Source: Bacillota bacterium (GTDB lineage Bacteria > Bacillota > Clostridia > Lachnospirales > Lachnospiraceae). Taken from it: a stretch of DNA of 25,315 nucleotides. How positions within the stretch are numbered: position 1 is the stretch's first letter; each line of letters opens with the position of its first letter. Positions 1-6,244 of this stretch are shown here, piece by piece. The translations under genes and the position numbers were made by a program. The stretch is from NCBI GenBank assembly GCA_023399455.1, contig JAEWPN010000072.1, positions 1-25,315 of the forward strand, read 5' to 3'. The notes below the pieces were generated by a model that was not told where the DNA came from, made no database searches, and worked only from the letters and a program-made list of their open reading frames with translations.

Positions 1-71
1 TCTTTTCCTCCTTCTCCATTTAGATAAGCCATCACAACCTTTTTCTTAAATTCAAAAGTATATTTGGACAT
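1..71 (-). CDS. IS3-family transposase orfA, N-terminal fragment (cut by window edge)
   Basis: Only the first 23 complete codons are present. They encode MSKYTFEFKKKVVMAYLNGE followed by GGK, the typical start of the helix-turn-helix OrfA protein of IS3-family elements. GGAGGT at 81-86 lies 9 nt before the ATG at 71. In this family OrfA normally supplies DNA binding and is joined to the catalytic OrfB by frameshifting. Neither OrfB nor the frameshift site can be seen here. Confidence 0.8.
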   Translation of the reverse strand, partial: MSKYTFEFKKKVVMAYLNGEGGK

Positions 72-127
72 AAAATACTGACCTCCAATCGTTAGATTTT
101 TAGGTCTAACTTTTGGGGGTCAGCACA
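1..127 (-). mobile_element. IS3-family insertion sequence, left end only
   Basis: Read on the minus strand, the element begins at 127 with TGTGCTGACCCCCAAAAG, which fits the 5'-TG terminus and C-rich inverted repeat of IS3-family elements. It is followed by a ribosome site and the start of an orfA-type transposase gene that runs off the window at base 1. The other end, the target duplication and the group within IS3 cannot be determined here. The element sits 31 bp past the stop of the DUF1934 gene, so it may have separated that gene from its usual downstream neighbour. Confidence 0.8.
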
Positions 128-158
128 TTCCTTAAATGCAGAGCCGTCTTTTTTATTC

Positions 159-614
159 TCATTCTCCCTGAAGCGAAAAGCCTCCGCTTTCCTTGGAACG
201 TATATCCATTCTTATCTTGCAGTCTGCAAAATGCTCATAATTGATTTCCAGCGCATAATCCACATCCACCACGATCCGCTCCTCCTCTTCGCCCAGCCGG
301 ATGCTTCTGGCGTCGATTCCGATTAAGATTTCCCCGTAAGGAGTGGTGTAGCTCGTCTGATTCTTTTTGTTCTCTTCGAAGCTCATGTGAACGTTTACCA
401 GCCCCTTTTTCGTCAGATCCAGAGAGTTGCGCTTGAACTTAATAATGTTCTTCGTGCTTTCGTCAAAGCCTTCCGACGTTTCTTCATAGATGACGTAATG
501 GCTGTCATCCCTTTTATAATACTCCGCCGGAGTAATGGTCTCTATCTTATCCGCGTCCAAAGAACCGTTATCGAATTGTAGTCCTCTTAAAGACAGCAAT
601 ACCTCTTTTGTCAT
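159..614 (-). CDS. DUF1934 domain protein (YwiB-like)
   Basis: This gene encodes a small soluble beta-rich protein of 151 aa (155 aa if the upstream ATG at 626 is used) that matches the DUF1934/YwiB family. The family begins with a motif like TKEVLLSLRG and has an extended hydrophilic beta-barrel-like pattern. Its function is not established. The start is chosen at 614 because family members usually begin there and because GAAAGGG sits only 1 nt from the upstream ATG. The distance to the chosen ATG is 13 nt, so the start is not certain. It is the last gene of the murI group and lies just before the IS3 end. In related genomes YwiB-like genes often precede argS, which may lie beyond the insertion. 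Confidence 0.8.
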   Translation of the reverse strand: MTKEVLLSLRGLQFDNGSLDADKIETITPAEYYKRDDSHYVIYEETSEGFDESTKNIIKFKRNSLDLTKKGLVNVHMSFEENKKNQTSYTTPYGEILIGIDARSIRLGEEEERIVVDVDYALEINYEHFADCKIRMDIRSKESGGFSLQGE

Positions 615-626
615 AATTATATCCAT

Positions 627-740
627 GCCCTTTCAAAGTCTGGAGACTTTGTGCAGGTGTGCCTGCACACCTTAAGTACAAATCTCCGGTTGAAAGAATA
701 TAATTCTTTCAAACTTATACCCCATATCCGCTTTTACGGA
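627..740 (-). promoter_or_regulatory. Hairpin-rich spacer between murI and the DUF1934 gene
   Basis: Four perfect short inverted repeats crowd this 114-bp gap. TGAAAGAAT/ATTCTTTCA pairs 691-699 with 703-711. GGTGTGC/GCACACC pairs 656-662 with 665-671. GTGCAGG/CCTGCAC pairs 651-657 with 662-668. CAAAGTC/GACTTTG pairs 634-640 with 645-651, right beside the GAAAGGG ribosome site of the downstream gene. The second and third share bases and cannot form together. No U-tract follows any of them, so they are not obvious intrinsic terminators. Confidence 0.5.
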
Positions 741-1583
741 CTAATAGTTCTCTATGTTAATAGTTTTGGCGGACAATATACCGTATTCCAAAATAGAATT
801 AGCAAAGGTCTTGAATTTATCAGCCATATCGCTCACATAAAAGCGGTAACGGTTGTCTCCAAGGCCGGGAATCTTCTCATTTAACAGATTTTCTCTTTCC
901 AGCAGCTCCTTCAGCTCCCTCGCCGTCTCATATGCCGGATTAACTAAAGTCACTTTTTCTCCCATGATTTTTCCTACGGTGGAACGAATCAGAGGATAAT
1001 GAGTGCAACCGAGAATAAGCGTATCGATATCGCAGTCGATGAGCTCGCTCAAATATCTCGTCGCAATTTCGTCCGTTACCGGATCCTGCCAAAGTCCCTC
1101 TTCCACAAGGGGAACGAACAACGGACACGCCTTGCCTATCACCTTAATGTCAGGATTTATTTTATTGATATATGTAGAGTAAATATGGCTTCCTACCGTA
1201 CCCTCCGTTCCGATGACGCCTATCCTGCCGTTGCCCGTGGCCTCCGTAGCCACCTTTGCTCCCGGCTTTACCACTCCGATCATAGGTATATCGATTTCCT
1301 TTTCGATTTCATCCAGAGCATAAGCGCTGGCCGTATTGCAGGCGATCACGATCGCCTTGACCTGCTGATCCTGCAGAAAATGTACAATTTGTCTGGAGTA
1401 TTTCGTAATCGTTTCTTTGGATTTGCTTCCGTAAGGTACCCTTGCCGTATCTCCGAAATATATTATTTTCTCATTGGGAATCTGGCGCATAATTTCCCGT
1501 GCTACGGTCAGTCCTCCCACGCCCGAGTCGAACACACCTACGGGCAACTCACTGAGAGCCTTTGTTTCCTTTATTGCTGTCAT
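741..1583 (-). CDS. murI: Glutamate racemase
   Basis: MurI interconverts L- and D-glutamate and supplies D-Glu for peptidoglycan precursors in the cytoplasm. The protein is 280 aa, normal for the family. It has the N-terminal GVFDSGVGGLTV motif (Asp19), the first catalytic Cys in ACNTAS (Cys82) and the second in GCTHYPLI (Cys193). The start is placed at 1583 because AAAGGA lies 7 nt upstream of that ATG. The in-frame ATG at 1589 sits almost on the Shine-Dalgarno sequence. The gene overlaps the 3' end of the small membrane-anchored gene upstream, suggesting translational coupling. It shares the window with murF and ddl, also of the peptidoglycan pathway, but in a separate transcription unit. 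Confidence 0.96.
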   Translation of the reverse strand: MTAIKETKALSELPVGVFDSGVGGLTVAREIMRQIPNEKIIYFGDTARVPYGSKSKETITKYSRQIVHFLQDQQVKAIVIACNTASAYALDEIEKEIDIPMIGVVKPGAKVATEATGNGRIGVIGTEGTVGSHIYSTYINKINPDIKVIGKACPLFVPLVEEGLWQDPVTDEIATRYLSELIDCDIDTLILGCTHYPLIRSTVGKIMGEKVTLVNPAYETARELKELLERENLLNEKIPGLGDNRYRFYVSDMADKFKTFANSILEYGILSAKTINIENY

Positions 1584-1962
1584 TGCCATTTCCTTTGCTT
1601 TCTGTTATACTCGCCGTTTCCTTAAGGTTCTTCGGCGTATCGGCATCTTGCCCGGAATCATCTTTTGCCTCTTCCCCTCTGCTGCCGAAAAAATAATCTA
1701 TAAATGCACTTTTTACCCGGATCTGTCCCGGCTTGGCATTACTAAGCTGGGTAAACATATCCTGCTCCGACAAATCCTCTGTATCTTCTGCATTCCCTAT
1801 ACTTCCTGCATCTTCTGTCTTCACTGCATCCTGCACATTACCATATGTATCTACATAAACGGCTCGGCATACATCCTGGGTAAAGCACAAGTCAGGATAT
1901 ATCATACCCCAAAATCCCATAGCTGCAAATAGAATCACACCGGTTTCCCATATTTTTTTCAT
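1549..1962 (-). CDS. Small membrane-anchored or secreted protein of unknown function
   Basis: This 137-aa protein is not recognised. Residues about 4-22 are hydrophobic after a short basic start (MKKIW) and could be an uncleaved anchor or a signal peptide. The segment after it, YPDLCFTQDVCRAVY, has two Cys six residues apart that could form a disulfide outside the membrane. The remainder is acidic, then Lys/Asn/Gly-rich and low complexity at the C-terminus. AAGGAGAA precedes the ATG by 6 nt, supporting the start. The 3' end overlaps murI by 35 nt when murI starts at 1583. The overlap supports expression with murI but does not indicate a role. Confidence 0.65.
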   Translation of the reverse strand: MKKIWETGVILFAAMGFWGMIYPDLCFTQDVCRAVYVDTYGNVQDAVKTEDAGSIGNAEDTEDLSEQDMFTQLSNAKPGQIRVKSAFIDYFFGSRGEEAKDDSGQDADTPKNLKETASITESKGNGNDSNKGNKGSQ

Positions 1963-2057
1963 CAGGCTTCTCCTTACTCCGTTCCGCTTCGTCCGTTTGC
2001 GGAACCTTACTAAAAGAAGTCTGCCCTCATTTTTCCGGCCTTATTCCATATGTCCTC

Positions 2058-2741
2058 TTATTTCTGCTTGTTCTCCAGCCGTATCTGCTTGATAATGGAG
2101 GACTCCTGATTGTCTATATGAAGCTTTGCCGCTCTCGCTGCCGCCTCACAGTTCTTGTTCAGGATGCTTTCGTATATTATTCTATGCTCCTCTATCAGTT
2201 TTTCATGCTGGCTTTTATCCTTAATATACTCAAAGCGGTAACGATACATCTGCTCCGCCAGATTATTCACAAGCTGTACCAGCCTTTGATTGCCGGTGGC
2301 CGCCACGATGATGTCATGAAGAGCCACATCCGCCTTGGCTATCACCGTCACGTCTTTTTGTCTGGTCGCTTTCTCGAACTGCGCACAGGCCTCCTTAAGA
2401 TGCACCATTTCCTCGTCTGTAATGCGTTCACATGCCAGCTCCGCGCAAAGCGCATCCAACGCACGGCGCACCTCCAAAACGTCCTTCAAGCTCTTCTCCG
2501 TGATCTGCGCCACCTCAGCCCCTCTTCTGGGGATCATCGTGACCAGACCCTCCAGCTCCAGCTTGCGGATCGCCTCCCTTATCGGAGTCCTGCTGACACC
2601 AAGCTTATTGGCGAGGTGAATCTCCATCAGCCGCTCCCCCGGCTTCAGCTCTCCGGTAAGAATCGCCTTTCTAAGCGTGTTGAACACCACGTCTCTAAGC
2701 GGCAGGAATTCATCCATATTTACCTGAAAATTATCGCTCAT
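2058..2741 (-). CDS. GntR-family transcriptional regulator, FadR/FCD subfamily
   Basis: This is a 227-aa DNA-binding regulator. Residues 15-80 form the winged helix-turn-helix, with the family hallmark LGVSRTPIREAIRKLE at 47-62. Residues about 85-215 form the all-helical FCD ligand domain. The FCD metal or ligand site is complete: Asp138 and His142 in DVALHD, His186 and His208. Such regulators usually bind a carboxylate ligand and repress neighbouring genes or themselves; the ligand cannot be deduced here. The gene lies 99 bp downstream of ispE on the same strand. The promoter before ispE carries two GntR-like sites, so autoregulation of the operon is a reasonable inference. AAAGG lies 11 nt before the ATG. 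Confidence 0.93.
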   Translation of the reverse strand: MSDNFQVNMDEFLPLRDVVFNTLRKAILTGELKPGERLMEIHLANKLGVSRTPIREAIRKLELEGLVTMIPRRGAEVAQITEKSLKDVLEVRRALDALCAELACERITDEEMVHLKEACAQFEKATRQKDVTVIAKADVALHDIIVAATGNQRLVQLVNNLAEQMYRYRFEYIKDKSQHEKLIEEHRIIYESILNKNCEAAARAAKLHIDNQESSIIKQIRLENKQK

Positions 2742-2840
2742 ACAATACCATACCTTTCATACTAACCCCGTCATCTCATGTCCAGTCTTTTAAATAAAAT
2801 TTGTTTTGTTATTAGAAATCTAAAGGCTGAATAATAACTT

Positions 2841-3713
2841 TTATCTTCCCGTATTTACCGGAACAGTGACAAATACCTGCTTTGCCAGCCCTGCCCGCTC
2901 CAGCGCCTCCTGCGCCTCATACGCCCGTTCTTTGGAATCATATATTCCGAATACCGTAGGTCCGCTGCCGCTCATCAAAGCGTTCAGCGCCCCCTGCGCC
3001 TTCATAAAATCCTTGATTTCCTCCACTTGAGGATATTTTTTCACCGTTACTGTTTCCAGCACGTTGCCAAGTTTTGCCGCCACGCTCCCCAGCTCCTTAC
3101 TGCTAAGAGCACGTATCATACCGTCAATATCCGGATGATACTCCAAACAATCCGCATGTAAATTCTCATAAACGAATTTGGTGGATACGTCGATGTCCGG
3201 CTTAGCAATCAGCAAAAAGCAGTCAGGCATACCGGGCAAATCCGAAAGAATCTCTCCGATCCCTTCCGCTAATGCCGTTCCTCCCTTTATACAGTACGGA
3301 ACATCCGCCCCTATTCTCACCGCCAGCACGCACATTTCTTCTATGGACAGACCTAAGGAGAACATCTCGTTCATTCCATGGAAAACTGCGGCTGCGTCGG
3401 TGCTGCCGCCGGCCATCCCCGCCGCCATGGGAATCCGTTTCTCAAGCGCGATGTGTACGCCCTGCCGGATACCATATGTATCTGTAAGAAGCTTTGCCGC
3501 CTTATAAATCAAATTGCTCTCATCTCCCGGAAGCTCCTCTTTATCCGTAACGACCGCTATGCCCGCTTCCTCGTGCCTCGTGAAGGTCAGTGTATCGTAC
3601 AGACCCACCGACTGCATGATCATCCTCACTTCATGATAACCATCCTCTCTTCGCCTTAGCACATCCAGACCCAGATTAATTTTGGCATAGGCTTTCCTCG
3701 TTATCTTATCCAT
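2841..3713 (-). CDS. ispE: 4-diphosphocytidyl-2-C-methyl-D-erythritol kinase
   Basis: IspE is the ATP-dependent kinase of the MEP (non-mevalonate) isoprenoid pathway and phosphorylates CDP-methylerythritol. It is a GHMP-superfamily protein of 290 aa. The start AYAKINLGLDVL carries the conserved Lys11. PMAAGMAGGSTDAAA at 95-109 is the glycine-rich ATP loop with catalytic Asp106. The C-terminal MSGSGPTVFGIY is the third GHMP motif. The start at 3713 (MDKITRKAYAK) is preferred because GGGG precedes it at suitable spacing. An upstream in-frame ATG at 3731 would add six residues. It is the first gene of the ispE-gntR-small protein-murI-DUF1934 series, with a good promoter just upstream. Confidence 0.96.
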   Translation of the reverse strand: MDKITRKAYAKINLGLDVLRRREDGYHEVRMIMQSVGLYDTLTFTRHEEAGIAVVTDKEELPGDESNLIYKAAKLLTDTYGIRQGVHIALEKRIPMAAGMAGGSTDAAAVFHGMNEMFSLGLSIEEMCVLAVRIGADVPYCIKGGTALAEGIGEILSDLPGMPDCFLLIAKPDIDVSTKFVYENLHADCLEYHPDIDGMIRALSSKELGSVAAKLGNVLETVTVKKYPQVEEIKDFMKAQGALNALMSGSGPTVFGIYDSKERAYEAQEALERAGLAKQVFVTVPVNTGR

Positions 3714-3732
3714 ATTGTACCCCGTTTGCATT

Positions 3733-3765
3733 TTGTATACATTTAATGTACTTAATTATATACAA
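3733..3765. promoter_or_regulatory. Pair of putative GntR/FCD operators at the ispE promoter
   Basis: TTGTATACA (3733-3741, containing the perfect palindrome TGTATACA) and TTATATACAA (3756-3765) resemble the TTGTATACAA type of site bound by many GntR-family proteins. Their centres are 23 bp apart, about two helical turns. One overlaps the -10 box and the other lies just downstream of the expected transcript start. A third palindrome, TACATTTAATGTA (3738-3750), overlaps the first. The link to the FCD regulator encoded downstream is inference. Confidence 0.5.
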
Positions 3766-3783
3766 TATAAGAGGAAAAATCAA
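3755..3783 (-). promoter_or_regulatory. Sigma-A-type promoter of the ispE operon
   Basis: On the minus strand, TTGATT (3778-3783) and a perfect TATAAT (3755-3760) are separated by 17 bp. Transcription would start near 3748, leaving a leader of about 35 nt before the ispE ATG. Confidence 0.65.
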
Positions 3784-3831
3784 TGTGAGCACTAATTAAA
3801 TAACTATAAACTGACGATATATATTGCAATA

Positions 3832-3872
3832 CTAGGAAAATATTTCTAGTCGGACTATACATCACTTAGTGA
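3832..3872 (+). promoter_or_regulatory. Three consecutive short palindromes in the leader of the 196-aa protein gene
   Basis: CTAGGAAA...TTTCTAG (3832-3849), TAGTCGGACTA (3847-3857) and TCACTTAGTGA (3862-3872) follow each other within 41 bp, ending 15 bp before the ribosome site AAGGAGGG at 3887-3894. Upstream, GACGATAT at 3813-3820 resembles a sigma-28 -10 element, but no TAAA lies at the standard 15-bp spacing, so the promoter assignment is weak. Confidence 0.4.
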
Positions 3873-3901
3873 CAACGCATATGACCAAGGAGGGTTTAGA
3901 G

Positions 3902-4492
3902 ATGGGCGTAAACGGAATTACAAGCGGTATGAGCACCGCGGATGCTTATGGTACATATAACTCAGCCAAAAAGAGCAGCGATGCGGAATCTGTAAAAGAA
4001 GAAAATACAAGCGGAGTAATTTATGAATCTTCCGCAGCTACGGAGACGGCATCCAAAAAGACTTATAAACAGGATACCGCACTTATCGCCAAACTAAAAG
4101 CGGATGCAGATGCCCGCACCGCACAGTTTAAGAGCCTTGTAGAGCAGATAATCGTTAATCAGGGCAAGACCCTGGGAAAAACGGACAGCATTTGGAGTTT
4201 TCTCGCAAGCGGCGATTTCACCGTAGACGCTGCAACGAAGGCACAGGCGCAGGCCGACATCGCCGAAGATGGCTATTGGAGCGTGGAGCAGACCTCCGGC
4301 CGCATCATAGATTTCGCAACAGCTTTGACCGGGGGCGATCCCGACAAAATAGAAGCTATGAGAGATGCCTTCAAAAAAGGCTTTGAGCAGGCTACGAAGA
4401 CATGGGGAGACAAGCTTCCTGATATCAGTCAGAAAACTTATCAGGCTGTAATGGACAAATTCGATAAGCTGGCAGAGGCTGCAAACGCTTAA
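3902..4492 (+). CDS. Conserved-looking 196-aa cytoplasmic protein of unknown function
   Basis: I do not recognise a named family. AAGGAGGG at 3887-3894 sits 7 nt before the ATG at 3902, so translation starts at MGVNGITSGM rather than at upstream in-frame codons. There is no signal peptide or membrane segment. Residues 1-60 are rich in Ser, Thr, Ala and Glu and probably disordered. Residues 62-196 are helical and end in a conserved-looking region (GGDPDKIEAMRDAFKKGFEQ, then ATKTWG and Trp/Asp-rich helices). The gene stands alone on the plus strand between ispE and sipL and ends at a strong terminator. The unstructured N-terminus without a signal peptide would suit a flagellum-associated substrate, but that is only a hypothesis. 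Confidence 0.8.
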   Translation: MGVNGITSGMSTADAYGTYNSAKKSSDAESVKEENTSGVIYESSAATETASKKTYKQDTALIAKLKADADARTAQFKSLVEQIIVNQGKTLGKTDSIWSFLASGDFTVDAATKAQAQADIAEDGYWSVEQTSGRIIDFATALTGGDPDKIEAMRDAFKKGFEQATKTWGDKLPDISQKTYQAVMDKFDKLAEAANA

Positions 4493-4511
4493 AAACTAAA
4501 TAGTCAACAAA

Positions 4512-4546
4512 AAAAGGGAAAGCATATAAAACGTTCTTTCCCTTTT
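4512..4546. terminator. Bidirectional intrinsic terminator
   Basis: AAAAGGGAAAG (4512-4522) pairs perfectly with CTTTCCCTTTT (4536-4546) around a 13-nt loop. The arms supply a U-run in either direction. It lies between the convergent 196-aa protein gene and sipL, 13 bp from the sipL stop, and can serve both. Confidence 0.85.
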
Positions 4547-4559
4547 CTAATTTTATCTT

Positions 4560-6122
4560 CTATTTTGAAATCCCCTTTACAATGAGCAGCTTATCTCCCG
4601 CCTTAATATCGTCCGTGGCCATTTCGTTGGTTTCCTTAATCTGGGAAATCGGCACATAATACCTCTTGCCTACATCCCAAAGACTGTCGCCTTCCTTCGC
4701 CACATAGATTACAATACTGGGAAGTTCGTTAAGTTTATCCATATTCAGCTCCGAGACGGCAACGTCCGTCACAATATCCTCCGTCTTTTGGTCGAAGGCG
4801 ATTCCCTTAAACGAAACCACTGCCTTAATGTCCACCTCATCGCTGTCTACCATAGCAACTGACAGCTGTTCTATTCCCGCATTTACTTTATAAGAAGAGT
4901 TTTCATTAATGCCCGGCACCTCCAGTACATGGCTGAAGGGGAATACTCCCTTCACAAAGCCGTAAGGTATCTTGCTGTCGCTGCTCAAATACAACGTTTG
5001 TACGTTTAAAACTCCCTTGACCTGAATGCCGTTTTCCACGATTTCTTTGTTCTCTATCCTGGCCTGTGCATCGCTGTGGAGAAGCTGGAGCATATGCGTA
5101 TCTGATCCCTGGAGCTTCATTCTGTCGCTCACCTTGACCTTACCTGCAGGTCTTCCCAGAAATCCCTTGAACTGCGCCGGTCTGGTTACCGCCTCAACTT
5201 CCTTTACTACGCCGTAAATGCCGGAAAGAATATCCAGTCTGGTTTCCTCATAGATATCGATGTCCAAATCAAGAACGACTTCCACACCTAATATTCTTTG
5301 CTCGCCGTCGAAATCGGGGCGTATTTCCACTTCTATATGACCTATGGAATATTCCACATCTCCGATCATTCCCTCTTCGCATCCGCTGCACTCTATCATA
5401 CCGTTGAAGGGTACCGTAGTCGCAAATGCCCTGACCGGATTTTCTTCTCCCTCTCCCTCATATAAGAAAAATGCGTGAAGGTCACCTTGTACCGAGAGCT
5501 TTCCCTCTCCTGCCCGGAACTCCACATTGTCCACATCGATACCCTGCCATATGATCTGGAAAATATTCGGATAGTTCTGAGGCAGTTCCAACTCTTCCTT
5601 GATACGGAAAATATCTCTTTTTTTCACGGTCATTTGCATAATTTCGAGAGGTTTCTTCCTATATTCCACCGGCTCCTCGTGATACAGATCCACCGCAGTC
5701 TCTTCATCGCACATTGCCTCCGAAAGAAACTTAAAGGAAACGAGTGCCTGAACGCTCAGCTTTCTGGAATTGATAAGCCCGATGGTCATATCCTCCAGAT
5801 CCCATTTCACTTTCACACTGTCTCCGCTCTGAACTCCATCCATATATATCTGCTCTTCAAAAGGAATACAACCTTCCATACAGCACGGTATCATATTGTC
5901 CCCCTCAGGCAGGTACATTACCGCGAAGTTCAGCTTTCCTTTTACCGTCACATGGTCCTCCGTCGCCTTTACCTCATCCAAACACACGCTTCCTCTATCA
6001 TAAATCAGCTTGCTCACATCCGGTTTGGAATCTGAGATATTAACGTCGTCTTCTAACGTAATCTGTGTGGCTGCCTGACCCTTGATGCGGTCCATATGTA
6101 TATTTTTCCTTACTAACTCCAC
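4560..6122 (-). CDS. sipL: DUF3794/SPOCS and LysM protein, SipL-type spore coat morphogenesis factor
   Basis: This 520-aa protein has DUF3794 (SPOCS) repeats over about residues 30-440 and a C-terminal LysM domain at about 470-517 (EGDSLWDVGKRYYVP, then IKAGDKLLIV). That architecture and length match Clostridioides difficile SipL, which binds SpoIVA and localises the coat basement layer around the forespore. There is no signal peptide, consistent with action in the mother-cell cytosol at the outer forespore membrane. The start is GTG at 6122, with GGAGG 7 nt upstream. A sigma-E-like promoter precedes it, in line with mother-cell expression. The name is by architecture; other clostridial DUF3794-LysM paralogues exist. 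Confidence 0.85.
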   Translation of the reverse strand: MELVRKNIHMDRIKGQAATQITLEDDVNISDSKPDVSKLIYDRGSVCLDEVKATEDHVTVKGKLNFAVMYLPEGDNMIPCCMEGCIPFEEQIYMDGVQSGDSVKVKWDLEDMTIGLINSRKLSVQALVSFKFLSEAMCDEETAVDLYHEEPVEYRKKPLEIMQMTVKKRDIFRIKEELELPQNYPNIFQIIWQGIDVDNVEFRAGEGKLSVQGDLHAFFLYEGEGEENPVRAFATTVPFNGMIECSGCEEGMIGDVEYSIGHIEVEIRPDFDGEQRILGVEVVLDLDIDIYEETRLDILSGIYGVVKEVEAVTRPAQFKGFLGRPAGKVKVSDRMKLQGSDTHMLQLLHSDAQARIENKEIVENGIQVKGVLNVQTLYLSSDSKIPYGFVKGVFPFSHVLEVPGINENSSYKVNAGIEQLSVAMVDSDEVDIKAVVSFKGIAFDQKTEDIVTDVAVSELNMDKLNELPSIVIYVAKEGDSLWDVGKRYYVPISQIKETNEMATDDIKAGDKLLIVKGISK

Positions 6123-6152
6123 AAAAATACCTCCGTATCGCTTCGATTACCA

Positions 6153-6169
6153 TTATCAAACTTTGATAA
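6153..6169. promoter_or_regulatory. 17-bp palindrome in the sipL leader
   Basis: TTATCAAA and TTTGATAA flank a single central C. The site falls between the predicted transcript start and the sipL ribosome site. It could be an operator or an AU-rich hairpin in the leader; no regulator is suggested by the neighbours. Confidence 0.45.
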
Positions 6170-6184
6170 AGTTTACTTATAGTA

Positions 6185-6213
6185 ATTGTATTACGTACGG
6201 AGGTCATTTATTC
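6185..6213 (-). promoter_or_regulatory. Sigma-E-like promoter of sipL
   Basis: On the minus strand, GAATAAA (6207-6213) and AATACAAT (6185-6192) are separated by 14 bp. The sporulation sigma-E consensus is roughly an ATA-containing -35 and CATACAAT at -10, so the -10 matches 7 of 8. The position, about 55 nt upstream of the GTG, is appropriate. Confidence 0.5.
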
Positions 6214-6244
6214 CGGTTATTTTTATTGCTTCCGCCCGGTATTT

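Noticed and set aside
999..1625. 208-codon plus-strand reading frame opposite murI
   Set aside because: It lies antisense to a clear glutamate racemase gene, has no ribosome site or recognisable domain, and its composition follows the complement of murI codons.
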